Below, piece after piece: positions 28,469 to 37,123 of a stretch of 64,000 nt of DNA (its first letter is position 1; each line of letters opens with the position of its first letter). The notes below the pieces were generated by a model. It had not been told where the DNA came from. It ran no database searches and saw nothing but the letters and a program-made list of their open reading frames with translations. Source of the stretch: Hyphomonas sp. (GTDB lineage Bacteria; Pseudomonadota; Alphaproteobacteria; Caulobacterales; Hyphomonadaceae); assembly GCF_017792385.1 (NCBI RefSeq), contig NZ_CP051230.1, forward strand, positions 2,914,001 through 2,978,000, given 5' to 3'. The translations under genes and the position numbers were made by a program.

Positions 28469-28945
28469 ATGACCCAACTCGCCGACAAGGACCTGACAGA
28501 AACCTTCTGGGACCGTCTCGAAGACTGCCGCACCGGCATGCTCGTGATCGATGGCCGGGCGGTGCCGATGTCCCACTATGTGGATGAGAGCCAGCGCGAA
28601 CTCTGGTTCATCACCGCCAAGGGCACTTACATGGCCGAACACGCCAAGGGCGGGCAGGCGCATTATGTCCTGTGCAATGACAAGGAGGGCCTCTATGCCA
28701 GCCTGTCCGGCCGCCTGACGCCGGAGATCAACAAGGAAAAGCTCGACGAATATTGGAGCTTCATTGCCGCCAGCTGGTACGAAGACGGCAAGCAGGACCC
28801 GGACGTGCTGTTGCTGAAACTGTCACTCGATCATGGAGAAGTCTGGACGTCGAAGGGCGGCGCGAAGTTCGTGTATGAAATTGCCAAGGCCAATCTGACC
28901 GATGAGAAACCGGACATTGGTGAGCATTTCGAAGTGCGTTTCTAG
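28469..28945 (+). CDS. PNPOx-fold general stress protein
   Basis: 158 residues of the pyridoxamine-5'-phosphate-oxidase-like split barrel, general-stress subgroup (COG3871). It opens with FWDRLEDCRTGMLVIDG and continues with ELWFITAKGTY and AHYVLCNDKEGLYASLSGR, then DPDVLLLKLSLDHGEVW. Members bind FMN or F420 and are often stress-induced; true PNPOx residues are absent. GGAG precedes the ATG at 28469. The gene converges with trpG, overlapping its 3' end by 4 bp. Confidence 0.87.
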   Translation: MTQLADKDLTETFWDRLEDCRTGMLVIDGRAVPMSHYVDESQRELWFITAKGTYMAEHAKGGQAHYVLCNDKEGLYASLSGRLTPEINKEKLDEYWSFIAASWYEDGKQDPDVLLLKLSLDHGEVWTSKGGAKFVYEIAKANLTDEKPDIGEHFEVRF

Positions 28946-29520
28946 AGCCGGTCCAGCCAGTTCTTCAGCAAGGCGTGGCCGTGTTCGGTGAGGATGCTTT
29001 CCGGATGGAATTGCACCCCGTAGACCGGCCGCGTCCTGTGGTGCAGGGCCATGACTTCGCCATCCTCGGTGAAGGCGTCTGCGACCAGCGCGTCCGGCAG
29101 GTCATCCGGCTTGACGGCGAGGGAATGGTAGCGAACCACCTGATAGGTGTCCGGAAGCCCCTCGAACAGGTCTCCGCCGGTCTGACGGATCTCTGACAGC
29201 TTGCCATGACGGATTTCGCGCGCGGTGATGACCTTGCCACCAAAGGCCTGGCCGATGGATTGGTGGCCAAGGCATACGCCGAGGATCGGCAGGTCGTCCG
29301 GAGCCTGCTGGATCAGGGCCACGCAGATGCCGGCTTCGTTCGGGGAGCATGGGCCAGGAGACAGGAGGATGCCGTCCGCGCCGCTGGCAAGCGCCTCCTC
29401 CACGGTCAGCTCATCATTGCGGACAACGCGTGTCTGGGCGCCCAGCTCTTCCAGGTAATGGACAAGATTCCAGGTGAAGCTGTCATAATTGTCGATGACG
29501 AGGATTTTCTTCCGGCTCAT
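28942..29520 (-). CDS. trpG: Anthranilate synthase component II (glutamine amidotransferase)
   Basis: A 192-residue class I amidotransferase: ILVIDNYDSFTWNLVHYL, LSPGPCSPNEAG, nucleophile in LGVCLGHQSIGQAFGG and C-terminal GVQFHPESILTEHG. It supplies ammonia to TrpE; in some bacteria it also serves folate synthesis as PabA. Its start overlaps the trpE stop by 4 bp (ATGA). Confidence 0.96.
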   Translation of the reverse strand: MSRKKILVIDNYDSFTWNLVHYLEELGAQTRVVRNDELTVEEALASGADGILLSPGPCSPNEAGICVALIQQAPDDLPILGVCLGHQSIGQAFGGKVITAREIRHGKLSEIRQTGGDLFEGLPDTYQVVRYHSLAVKPDDLPDALVADAFTEDGEVMALHHRTRPVYGVQFHPESILTEHGHALLKNWLDRL

Positions 29521-30944
29521 TGGTCGAACTCATAGGCTGCTGCCAGTTCGGCTGCGCGCTTAAGGGCGCCTGCCTTGTGGACGGTCTCGTCATATTCGTA
29601 CTGGGGGTCGGAATCGAGCACGACCCCGCCGCCGGCCTGAATGTGCAGCTGGCCGTCCTTCAGCACAGCGGTGCGCAGCGCGATACAGGTGTCGAGATCG
29701 CCATTCCAGCCGAAATACCCCACAGCGCCGCCATAGATGCCGCGGCGATGGGATTCCATTTCGTTGATGATCTGCATGGCGCGGATCTTTGGTGCGCCGG
29801 AAACAGTACCTGCCGGGAAGCCTGCGAACAAGGCGTCGACACTGTCGAGCCCTTCGCGCAGGTCGCCTTCGACATGGCTGACAATGTGCATGACATGGGA
29901 GTAGCGTTCGACGATGAATTGCTCCGTCACCGTCACACTGCCATAGGCGGCAACGCGGCCCACATCATTGCGGCCAAGATCCAGCAGCATGAGGTGTTCG
30001 GCGATCTCCTTCGGATCGGCCAGAAGGCTCGCGGCGCGGCGGGCATCTTCCTCGTCATTGCCACTGCGCGGGCGGGTGCCGGCGATCGGGCGAATGGCCA
30101 CTCGGCCATCGCGGACACGGACCAGAATTTCCGGGCTGGAGCCGACAAGGCTGACCGTGCCGAGGTTCATGTGGAACATGAAGGCTGACGGGTTCAGCCG
30201 GCGCAGCGCGCGATAATAGCTGATCGACTGGCGCGGGAAGGGCGCGGAGAAACGCTGGCTCGGCACAACCTGAAAGATGTCGCCTGCGCGAATGTACTCC
30301 TTGCAGCGATCAACGATCTCGAAATAGCGCTCTTTCGACGTGTTGGATTGCAGGTCGACCGGGGCCGGTTCCTGATCCTTGGGCGGCATCTGGGGCAGGC
30401 GCTCCAGTCGCGTTTCCACATCATCGAGTAGGGCGTTGATCTCTGCCTCGTTGCCGCCTTCGATGCGGCCGATCAGCAGGATCTCCTGATAGATGTGATC
30501 GAACACGATGACGATGCGCGGAATGACCAGCAGTGCCTCCGGCACGCCGAGCATGTCCGGCTTGGTGATTTCCACCGGCTCGACATACTGGATCATGTCA
30601 TAGCCGACATAGCCGAAGGCGCCGGACGCCATGGGCGGCAGTGCCTCATCGGCCTCGGCACGGGCGTCACGGGCGAAGGCTTTCAGGGCCTCGACCGGTT
30701 CGCCGTCCAGCGTCCGGGCGTCGGAGAAACCTGCATTGCTGGCGGTCTGTGCCTTGCCATCGAGGATGCGGAACCAGCGGTCCGGCTCCAGCCCGATAAA
30801 GGAATAGCGGCCGAGACGCTCGCCGCCGGCGATGGATTCAAACAGAAAACTGCCGGGCGCTTCCGCGCCGAGTTTCAGCATCGCCGCGACCGGCGTTTCG
30901 ATGTCGCCGATCCGACGCCGGACGATCAGTCTTGCCGTGCTCAT
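29517..30944 (-). CDS. trpE: Anthranilate synthase component I
   Basis: 475 residues. The N-terminal domain has the tryptophan-inhibition pocket region (LFESIAGGERLGRYSFIGLEP). The chorismate-binding domain has DIFQVVPSQRF, RPIAGTRPRSG, DLGRNDVGRVA and FPAGTVSGAPKIRAM. It makes anthranilate from chorismate and glutamine-derived ammonia. Start and stop codons overlap ppiD and trpG respectively, so ppiD-trpE-trpG form a tight operon. Confidence 0.97.
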   Translation of the reverse strand: MSTARLIVRRRIGDIETPVAAMLKLGAEAPGSFLFESIAGGERLGRYSFIGLEPDRWFRILDGKAQTASNAGFSDARTLDGEPVEALKAFARDARAEADEALPPMASGAFGYVGYDMIQYVEPVEITKPDMLGVPEALLVIPRIVIVFDHIYQEILLIGRIEGGNEAEINALLDDVETRLERLPQMPPKDQEPAPVDLQSNTSKERYFEIVDRCKEYIRAGDIFQVVPSQRFSAPFPRQSISYYRALRRLNPSAFMFHMNLGTVSLVGSSPEILVRVRDGRVAIRPIAGTRPRSGNDEEDARRAASLLADPKEIAEHLMLLDLGRNDVGRVAAYGSVTVTEQFIVERYSHVMHIVSHVEGDLREGLDSVDALFAGFPAGTVSGAPKIRAMQIINEMESHRRGIYGGAVGYFGWNGDLDTCIALRTAVLKDGQLHIQAGGGVVLDSDPQYEYDETVHKAGALKRAAELAAAYEFDQ

Positions 30945-32854
30945 TGGTCCGACGAGATCGAGGCCTTGTAGGCGTTCAGGGCGCCCTGATTGGTGCGCAG
31001 CTTCATCGCGGCAGCGATTTCGGCATCGACGGCCTGCGCCAGGTCGGAGGACAGGTCCGAGGTGAGACTGGCGCGGGCGATGGACGAGAGCGCCGTCATC
31101 TCCTCGTCGCTCGGTTCGGTGATGTCCGTCAGCTGCATGACCATGACGGCATTGCCGTCCCGGCTGGGCAGCGTGAAGACGTCACCCTGCTTGCCGGTGA
31201 AGATCGGACCGAGCGCGGCATTGGGCAGGCCGGCTTCTCCGGCCGTGCGGCGGGTGACCGGCGCGAGGGGCGTTTCCACCACTTCGCCGGCGGCGCGGGC
31301 CTCGGCCTCGAGTGTGGTCTCGCCGGACTCGATCCGTCTCTTCAGATCGTCGAGCGCGGATTGCACGCCATCCTGCTGGCGCTGGAAGACCAAGCCTTCG
31401 CGGACTTCCTCGCGCAGCTCCTCGAATTCCGGGGTGTAGCTTTCGATGATCTTGCGGGGTGACACGAGATAGCTCGCTTCGCCAATGTCGAACCGGTTGC
31501 TGGTTTCGCCAACCGGCACTTCGAAGGCCTGCTGGAACGCTTCGCCTGCCTGGACGAGGCCTGCCATCAGGACGCCCTCACGGGTGCGACCGGACTGATC
31601 GACCGGGGCATAGGTGATCAGCGGGACGCCGACTTCCTCGGCAATCTGGCTGAGCGGATAGCCGGCGCCGATGGCGCGATCGAGGGCTTCCATCTTTTCG
31701 TAGAGGACCACGCCGGCCCGCTCGCGGGCGAGTTGGTCACGGATTTCCTCTTCAACCTGTTCCAGGGGGAAGACCGCGCCTGGCTGGACCGAGACGAGCC
31801 GGGCGACCAGCCATTGGTCCCCGCGCTCGCTGGGGCCGAACAGGGCGCCGCTCTGCTTGCCGGCGCCGAACATGGCTTCGGCGAGAATGGGGTCGGAGAC
31901 GCTTTCCCGGCGGCCTGTGCGGGTCTCGCGGGAGACAACGCCTTCGAGGCTGGCCGGGTCTGCGCCACCTGCCAGCAGGCCAAAGGCCGTGCGGGCCGCT
32001 TCGCGGGTCGAGAAGAGCAGTTCGACAAAGGTGCGGGTATCGGGCTCGGAATAGCGCTCTGACTTGCTGGCCTCGTAGACCGTGGCCACTTCCTGGTCGG
32101 TGACGGTGACCTCGGACAGGAAATCCTCGGCCGACATGCGCAGCACGTCGATCATCCGGCGTTCCGGTTGCTTCAGGGCTTCGAGGTTCTCGTCATAATA
32201 GGCGCGGACATCCTCCTCGGTCGGCGCGGCCGGTTCCGGCAGGCTGGTCGTGTCGAGGACGAACCAGGCGACATTGCGCTGTTCAGTGAGGTAACGCGCC
32301 TGCAGCGCGGTCAGGGCGCTCGGCGGATTGATGGCCGCGATCGTGCCTTCGCGCATCGCCTTGAGGGCGAGATCGTCGGAGAGCTGCTGCTCGTATTCCT
32401 GCTGGCTGATCCGGGCATTGTAGAGCGCCTGGCGATACGTATCGAGATCGAGCGAGCCGGTCAGCGGGTTCTTAAAGGCGTCCGTGTTGCGCAGTTCCTC
32501 CACCACGGCATCGGTGGACGGGCGTACGCCGATCGAATCGGCATAGCCGAGCAGGGTCAGCTTGGCGGATTCGAGCTGGAAGATCTGGTCGATCAGGCCG
32601 TCCTCGAGCAATTCCGGCTTGGTCATCGGCTCATCGGCCTCGGCATTGATGTTCCGCAGCACGGTTTCGACGCGGCGGTCAAACACGGCGGCATCGAAGC
32701 CGCGGCTGCCGGCCTTGGCCATGTCGGAGCCCAGTCCGCCGCGCAGCTGGGCAAACATCTGGTCCACGCCCCAGAAGGCCATCCCCGCGATGATGATCAT
32801 GATAATAATCTTGCCGACGAAGGAATTCATCAGGCTTTTCATCAGGGCTAGCAT
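30941..32854 (-). CDS. ppiD: PpiD-like periplasmic peptidyl-prolyl isomerase/chaperone
   Basis: 637 residues. A short cytoplasmic N-terminus and one membrane anchor (KIIIMIIIAGMAFWGVDQMF) come first. A SurA-like N-terminal domain follows, then a degenerate parvulin region (about 240-360) and a long alpha/beta tail. PpiD holds newly secreted outer-membrane proteins at the Sec translocon. It heads the trpEG operon, an arrangement seen in other alphaproteobacteria. The ATG at 32854 lacks a strong ribosome-binding site; 32842 is an alternative. Confidence 0.92.
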   Translation of the reverse strand: MLALMKSLMNSFVGKIIIMIIIAGMAFWGVDQMFAQLRGGLGSDMAKAGSRGFDAAVFDRRVETVLRNINAEADEPMTKPELLEDGLIDQIFQLESAKLTLLGYADSIGVRPSTDAVVEELRNTDAFKNPLTGSLDLDTYRQALYNARISQQEYEQQLSDDLALKAMREGTIAAINPPSALTALQARYLTEQRNVAWFVLDTTSLPEPAAPTEEDVRAYYDENLEALKQPERRMIDVLRMSAEDFLSEVTVTDQEVATVYEASKSERYSEPDTRTFVELLFSTREAARTAFGLLAGGADPASLEGVVSRETRTGRRESVSDPILAEAMFGAGKQSGALFGPSERGDQWLVARLVSVQPGAVFPLEQVEEEIRDQLARERAGVVLYEKMEALDRAIGAGYPLSQIAEEVGVPLITYAPVDQSGRTREGVLMAGLVQAGEAFQQAFEVPVGETSNRFDIGEASYLVSPRKIIESYTPEFEELREEVREGLVFQRQQDGVQSALDDLKRRIESGETTLEAEARAAGEVVETPLAPVTRRTAGEAGLPNAALGPIFTGKQGDVFTLPSRDGNAVMVMQLTDITEPSDEEMTALSSIARASLTSDLSSDLAQAVDAEIAAAMKLRTNQGALNAYKASISSDQ

Positions 32855-32938
32855 GTCGGCAGCGTCTTTCTGGCAGTTGAGCGATGGTCCAGTGCTTGCT
32901 AGGCGACCCCGCTAGGTCTTTCAAGATAGGGACAGCTT

Positions 32939-33688
32939 ATGACCAGAACACTTATTGCAGGGAATTGGAAGATGAACGGCCTGAAGGCCAGCCTGGGGGA
33001 AATCCGCGATGCTGCTGCAGGCGTGGGTCAGGGCAAGGCCGGGGTCGAGGCCCTGCTATGTGTGCCGGCGACGCTGCTGGCGCTGGCAGCCGAGGCGGTC
33101 CACGGTTCTGCGCTGAAAATTGGGGGCGAGACCTGCCATCCCGCCGAAAGCGGCGCGCATACGGGCGACATTTCCGCGGAAATGCTGGCCGATGCAGGGG
33201 CGAGCCATGTGATTGTCGGCCATTCGGAGCGGCGCACCGATCATGGCGAGACCAATGAGATCGTGGCCGCGCAGGCGGAAGCCGCGCTGCGGGCCGGCCT
33301 GACCCCGATCATCTGCATTGGCGAGAGCCTGGACCAGCGCAAGGCCGGCGAGACGCTGGATTTCGTGGCCAGCCAGATTGCCGGGTCTATCCCGGACGGC
33401 GCCGAAGCGGACCAGATCGTGCTGGCCTATGAGCCAATCTGGGCCATCGGGACCGGCGAAGTGGCCAGCCCGGCGCAGATTGATGAAGTGCACACGGCGA
33501 TTCGCGCGCGTCTGGCAGACCGGTTCGGCGCCGACGCGGCGAGCCGGATCCCGCTGCTCTACGGGGGCAGCATGAAGCCCGGAAATGCGGCTGAAATCCT
33601 GGACGTGGCGGATGTGAATGGCGGCCTGATTGGCGGTGCAAGCTTGAAGGCAGAGGATTTCCTCGCCATTTACGCCCAAGCAAAGTAA
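32939..33688 (+). CDS. tpiA: Triosephosphate isomerase
   Basis: A 249-residue TIM barrel. Active-site residues are present: GNWKMNG (Asn, Lys), VIVGHSERR (His) and LAYEPIWAIGTG (Glu), with the flexible loop ending GTGEVAS. It interconverts DHAP and glyceraldehyde-3-phosphate. It is divergent from ppiD with 84 bp between starts. Confidence 0.98.
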   Translation: MTRTLIAGNWKMNGLKASLGEIRDAAAGVGQGKAGVEALLCVPATLLALAAEAVHGSALKIGGETCHPAESGAHTGDISAEMLADAGASHVIVGHSERRTDHGETNEIVAAQAEAALRAGLTPIICIGESLDQRKAGETLDFVASQIAGSIPDGAEADQIVLAYEPIWAIGTGEVASPAQIDEVHTAIRARLADRFGADAASRIPLLYGGSMKPGNAAEILDVADVNGGLIGGASLKAEDFLAIYAQAK

Positions 33689-33771
33689 CCAAAGACTGAA
33701 TCCGAAGGCTTGGCGTCCGTGCCCAATGGCGATATGCGGGCCGCTTGAATTTCACTGGAAACCCACCAGCC

Positions 33772-34242
33772 ATGCAGAATGTCATTCTCGTCGTCCACAT
33801 CATTGCCTGTCTTGTCATGACGGGCCTGGTCCTGATCCAGAAATCCGAAGGCGGCGGCCTCGGCATTGGCGGGGGCGGCGGTGGCGGCGCCGGATCGTTG
33901 ATGTCCGGACGCGGTGCAGCCGGCGCGCTGGTGCGGTCGACCATCATGTTTGGCGGCATCTTCTTTCTGACCAGCCTGGGCCTGACCACGCTGGCCAATC
34001 GCAACAATGACACGCGCACCGAAGTCGAGCGCGCGCTGGGCGCCGACGAGGAGGGTGCGAGCGGACCGGTCGACCTGCTGGATCCGACGGCGCCGCTGCT
34101 GGAAGGCCAGGACGGTCTGGGCACAACCCCGACTCCGGCCCCGGCGACCGATGCCCCGGCCGAACTGGTCGATCCGACGGCCGACCTGCCGACGGCGGAC
34201 CCGGCAGAGGAGCCTGCCCCGACCGAGGGCAATCCCCAGTAA
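33772..34242 (+). CDS. secG: Preprotein translocase subunit SecG
   Basis: 156 residues. The SecG core has two membrane helices (about 4-22 and 57-76) around QKSEGGGLG, a Gly-rich loop and an LVRSTIMFGGIFFLTSLGL second helix. A long acidic and Pro/Ala/Thr-rich cytoplasmic tail (about 85-156) makes it roughly twice the E. coli size, as in many alphaproteobacteria. SecG aids SecYEG channel function. It sits between tpiA and pyrG, a conserved order. Confidence 0.95.
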   Translation: MQNVILVVHIIACLVMTGLVLIQKSEGGGLGIGGGGGGGAGSLMSGRGAAGALVRSTIMFGGIFFLTSLGLTTLANRNNDTRTEVERALGADEEGASGPVDLLDPTAPLLEGQDGLGTTPTPAPATDAPAELVDPTADLPTADPAEEPAPTEGNPQ

Positions 34243-34305
34243 ATGAGCGGCGCGGGTGTTTTCCCTGCGCCAAACCCAACCGAATCACGGCATCAGGGTG
34301 ATCCC

Positions 34306-35943
34306 ATGATCCGCTATATTTTCATTACAGGCGGCGTGGTGTCCTCCCTTGGCAAGGGTATCGCTTCCGCCGCACTCGGCGCATTGCTTCAGGCGCGTGG
34401 CTACAAGGTCCGCCTGCGCAAGCTTGACCCCTATCTGAATGTCGATCCCGGCACGATGAGCCCCCGCCAGCATGGTGAGGTCTATGTCACCGATGACGGC
34501 GCAGAGACCGATCTGGACCTCGGCCATTATGAGCGTTTCACCGGTGTCTCGGCGCGCCAGTCGGACAACATCACGACGGGCCGCATCTACAAGCACATCA
34601 TCGAGAAGGAACGCCGCGGCGACTATCTGGGCGCGACGATCCAGGTGATCCCGCACGTCACCAACGAGATCAAGGATTTCGTCCTGTCCGATCCGGGCGA
34701 GGATGTGGAGTTCGTCCTGTGCGAGATCGGCGGCACGGTGGGCGACATTGAAGGCCTGCCCTTCTTCGAGGCAATCCGCCAACTCGGCCAGGAACTCGGT
34801 CCGGAGCGCGCCTGCTTCATCCATTTGACGCTGCTGCCCTATATCCCGGCGGCCGGCGAGATGAAAACCAAGCCGACCCAGCACTCGGTGAAGGAGCTGC
34901 GCTCCATCGGTATTCAGCCGCAAGTGCTGCTGTGCCGGTGCGACCGGCCGATTCCCGAAAACGAGAAGGGCAAGATTGCCAGCTTCTGCAATGTGCGCCC
35001 GTCGAGCGTCATCGAGGCGCGCGATGTGGGCCATATCTATGATGTGCCGGAAGCCTATCATGCCGAGGGGCTGGACAAGGAAGTCCTCTCCCATTTCGGC
35101 ATCAAGGATGCGCCCGAGCCAGACCTGACCGGCTGGCACCAGATTGCCCACACGACCCATCATCCCGATGGCCATGTCTGTATCGGCCTTGTGGGCAAGT
35201 ACACCGATGTGCCGGATGCCTACAAATCCGTTGCCGAGGCGCTGGCGCATGGGGGCCTGGCCAACAAGGTGAAGGTCGACATCCGCCTGATCAATTCCGA
35301 GGAATTCGATGACGAGGCGCGGCCGCTGGACATTCTGGAAGGCGTGCACGGCATCATCCTGCCGGGCGGCTTCGGCGAACGGGGCGCGCATGGCAAGATG
35401 CGGGCGGCGCGGTTTGCCCGCGAGCGCGAGGTGCCGTGTTTCGGCATCTGCTATGGCATGCAGATGTCCGTGATCGAGGCGGCCCGCAACATGGCCGGCA
35501 TCGAGGACGCGAACACGACCGAGAATGATCCCGAGACCGATGCGCCGCTGGTCGGCCTGATGGAAGAGTGGACCAAGGGCAATGAAAAGGTCCTGCGCGA
35601 TGCCAATACCGACAAGGGCGGCACGATGCGCCTCGGCGCCTATCCGGCGCGCCTGAAGCCGGGCAGCAAGGTGGCCGAAATCTATGGCTCGCTGGACATT
35701 TCCGAACGCCATCGCCACCGCTATGAGGTGAATGCCGGGTATATCGAGGCGCTGGAAAAGGCTGGCGGCCTGTTCTCCGGCCTGTCGCCGGACGGCCAGT
35801 TGCCGGAAATCTTCGAGATCCCGTCTCACCCCTGGTTCATTGGCGTGCAATATCACCCGGAACTCAAATCCCGCCCGTTCGAGCCGCATCCGCTGTTTGC
35901 GAGCTTTATTGGTGCAGCGGTGAAACAGAGCCGGCTGGTTTAG
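34306..35943 (+). CDS. pyrG: CTP synthase
   Basis: 545 residues. The synthase domain starts MIRYIFITGGVVSSLGKGI with the P-loop-like region and carries DPYLNVDPGTMSPRQHGEV. The C-terminal glutamine amidotransferase has GIILPGGFGERG, nucleophile Cys in CFGICYGMQ and GVQYHPELKSRP. It converts UTP to CTP. An upstream extension to 34243 is in frame but overlaps secG; 34306 is the standard start. Confidence 0.98.
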   Translation: MIRYIFITGGVVSSLGKGIASAALGALLQARGYKVRLRKLDPYLNVDPGTMSPRQHGEVYVTDDGAETDLDLGHYERFTGVSARQSDNITTGRIYKHIIEKERRGDYLGATIQVIPHVTNEIKDFVLSDPGEDVEFVLCEIGGTVGDIEGLPFFEAIRQLGQELGPERACFIHLTLLPYIPAAGEMKTKPTQHSVKELRSIGIQPQVLLCRCDRPIPENEKGKIASFCNVRPSSVIEARDVGHIYDVPEAYHAEGLDKEVLSHFGIKDAPEPDLTGWHQIAHTTHHPDGHVCIGLVGKYTDVPDAYKSVAEALAHGGLANKVKVDIRLINSEEFDDEARPLDILEGVHGIILPGGFGERGAHGKMRAARFAREREVPCFGICYGMQMSVIEAARNMAGIEDANTTENDPETDAPLVGLMEEWTKGNEKVLRDANTDKGGTMRLGAYPARLKPGSKVAEIYGSLDISERHRHRYEVNAGYIEALEKAGGLFSGLSPDGQLPEIFEIPSHPWFIGVQYHPELKSRPFEPHPLFASFIGAAVKQSRLV

Positions 35944-35960
35944 GAGTTGCCCCTCTCCTG

Positions 35961-35996
35961 TCATCCCGGAATTTGCGCAGCAAATGTACGGGATGA
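35961..35996. repeat. Short palindromic hairpin downstream of pyrG
   Basis: TCATCCCG (35961-35968) pairs with CGGGATGA (35989-35996), and an inner ATTTGC/GCAAAT stem (35971-35976/35980-35985) closes on GCA. It may act as the pyrG terminator, though no T run follows, or be a REP-type unit. Confidence 0.6.
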
Positions 35997-36019
35997 GTAC
36001 TCCGGGACGTTCCGAAGTG

Positions 36020-36135
36020 GCGTCACCCTCGACCGCGCAGCGGTCTGAGGGCCCATCTCCTGCATTTATATCATGCGCCAGCAGCCCGATCGGGAGATGG
36101 GCACCCAGATGAGCTGCGCTCATCGGGTGTGACGC
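36020..36135. repeat. REPIN-like composite palindrome
   Basis: Outer arms GCGTCACCC (36020-36028) and GGGTGTGACGC (36125-36135) are complementary apart from a two-base bulge. Inner arms GCCCATCTCC (36051-36060) and GGAGATGGGC (36093-36102) are exact complements. Each flank folds by itself: CCCTC..ACCGC-GCA-GCGGT..GAGGG on the left and GATGAGC-TGC-GCTCATC on the right. Two REP-like hairpins in inverse orientation around a short spacer are the form of a REPIN. No gene lies in 35944-36208. Confidence 0.7.
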
Positions 36136-36208
36136 GGCGGGGCGACCAGCACCCGTGCCCGGCGCGGAGGGGCTCCGGCCGGTGCAGGGCGTTTCCGTAT
36201 TGTCCGGA

Positions 36209-36889
36209 TCAGGAAGAATTGAACCAGGGCTGAATCGTCTGTGCCTCAATGTCGAGGGTCCTGGCGGTGTCGCCCTGAAGGGGTGACAGGGGGCCGCGAC
36301 GATAGAGGCGACGGCCAAGCGGCTTCAGGATTTTTCGGGGCGCGGCCAGCCCCCGGCGCAGCTTGCGGATATAGCGGTCGCGATGATCGAGTGCGTGATC
36401 GAGTGCAAACAGGCGGCGCACCAGTGTTCGGGCCGGCAGGATATCGTCCGGGTCAGACGCATATTCCCGGATGTCGGGAATTTCGTTCGTATCCAGAAAG
36501 CGAATGCGGGGGCCTGTCCGAAAGGTCTTTGGTGGCGGCGTGGAGCCGGCCCGGCCGGTGCCGGTTTCGAACAGGCGGAACATCGGCGCAGCGGCGCGCC
36601 CGGCGGGGCGATTGACGGGCTGCGTTCCCGCCGGCACGGGCCGGGCGGGCGCTGGCGCGGGCAGGGCGCCGAGTTCGGCCGCGCTGAGATAGAGGCACCG
36701 GCGCAGGGCCGGTTCGGCCTGGGCGAGGAAACGTGACAGGCGGGTCAACACGTGTCGGGGCAGGAAAGGCGTGCAGGCGGCAATGCCGAACCGGTCACGC
36801 AGCGAGATCACCGCGAGGCTGAGCGTATTCAGCATCACCCAGACCGCTGAGCGGATTTCGACGGGAGGTGTGTAGTGCAATCCTGACAT
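36209..36889 (-). CDS. Hypothetical protein
   Basis: 226 residues starting MSGLHYTPPVEIRSAVW. A moderately hydrophobic N-terminal part (MLNTLSLAVISLRDRFGI) is followed by Arg-rich helical sequence, a Pro/Ala linker (LPAPAPARPVPAG), and a basic C-terminal half (ILPARTLVRRLFALDHALDHRDRYIRKLRRGLA). I do not recognise a family. Coding is supported by length and composition against the antisense frames and by its position between two palindromic elements. The start is uncertain because no clear ribosome-binding site is visible. It could be a basic nucleic-acid- or membrane-associated protein. Confidence 0.6.
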   Translation of the reverse strand: MSGLHYTPPVEIRSAVWVMLNTLSLAVISLRDRFGIAACTPFLPRHVLTRLSRFLAQAEPALRRCLYLSAAELGALPAPAPARPVPAGTQPVNRPAGRAAAPMFRLFETGTGRAGSTPPPKTFRTGPRIRFLDTNEIPDIREYASDPDDILPARTLVRRLFALDHALDHRDRYIRKLRRGLAAPRKILKPLGRRLYRRGPLSPLQGDTARTLDIEAQTIQPWFNSS

Positions 36890-36986
36890 GAGGGCAGGAT
36901 GCGGGCGGCAGAATGCTGGCGGATTGGGATTCCGCGAGGTGTTGTTTTCGTTGGGAAAAATATTGGGAAGACGGGGATAGGCGAGG

Positions 36987-37120
36987 CCCTCACCTCCCAT
37001 TGCTGACGCAATGGGGCCTTCCTCTCCCGGAGGGAGAGGGGTCAGACGCGGAGCACGGACAAATCTCTCTCCCGCTTGCGGAAGAGGAGGGGCGCGCGCC
37101 GAAGGCGTGGGAGGTGAGGG
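36987..37120. repeat. Multi-hairpin palindromic element with 12-bp terminal inverted repeats
   Basis: CCCTCACCTCCC (36987-36998) and GGGAGGTGAGGG (37109-37120) are perfect inverted repeats. Between them are hairpins CCATTGC/GCAATGG, CCTCTCCC/AGGGAGAGG and others. The element ends 4 bp from the cfa stop codon and covers most of the 234-bp gap. It looks like a non-autonomous repeat or REP-type insertion; it may also end cfa transcripts. Confidence 0.7.
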
Positions 37121-37123
37121 ATT

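Noticed and set aside
34285..36318. A 677-codon open frame on the minus strand opposite pyrG
   Set aside because: It is an antisense shadow caused by GC-rich codon bias; the sequence has no recognisable domain while pyrG on the + strand is complete.
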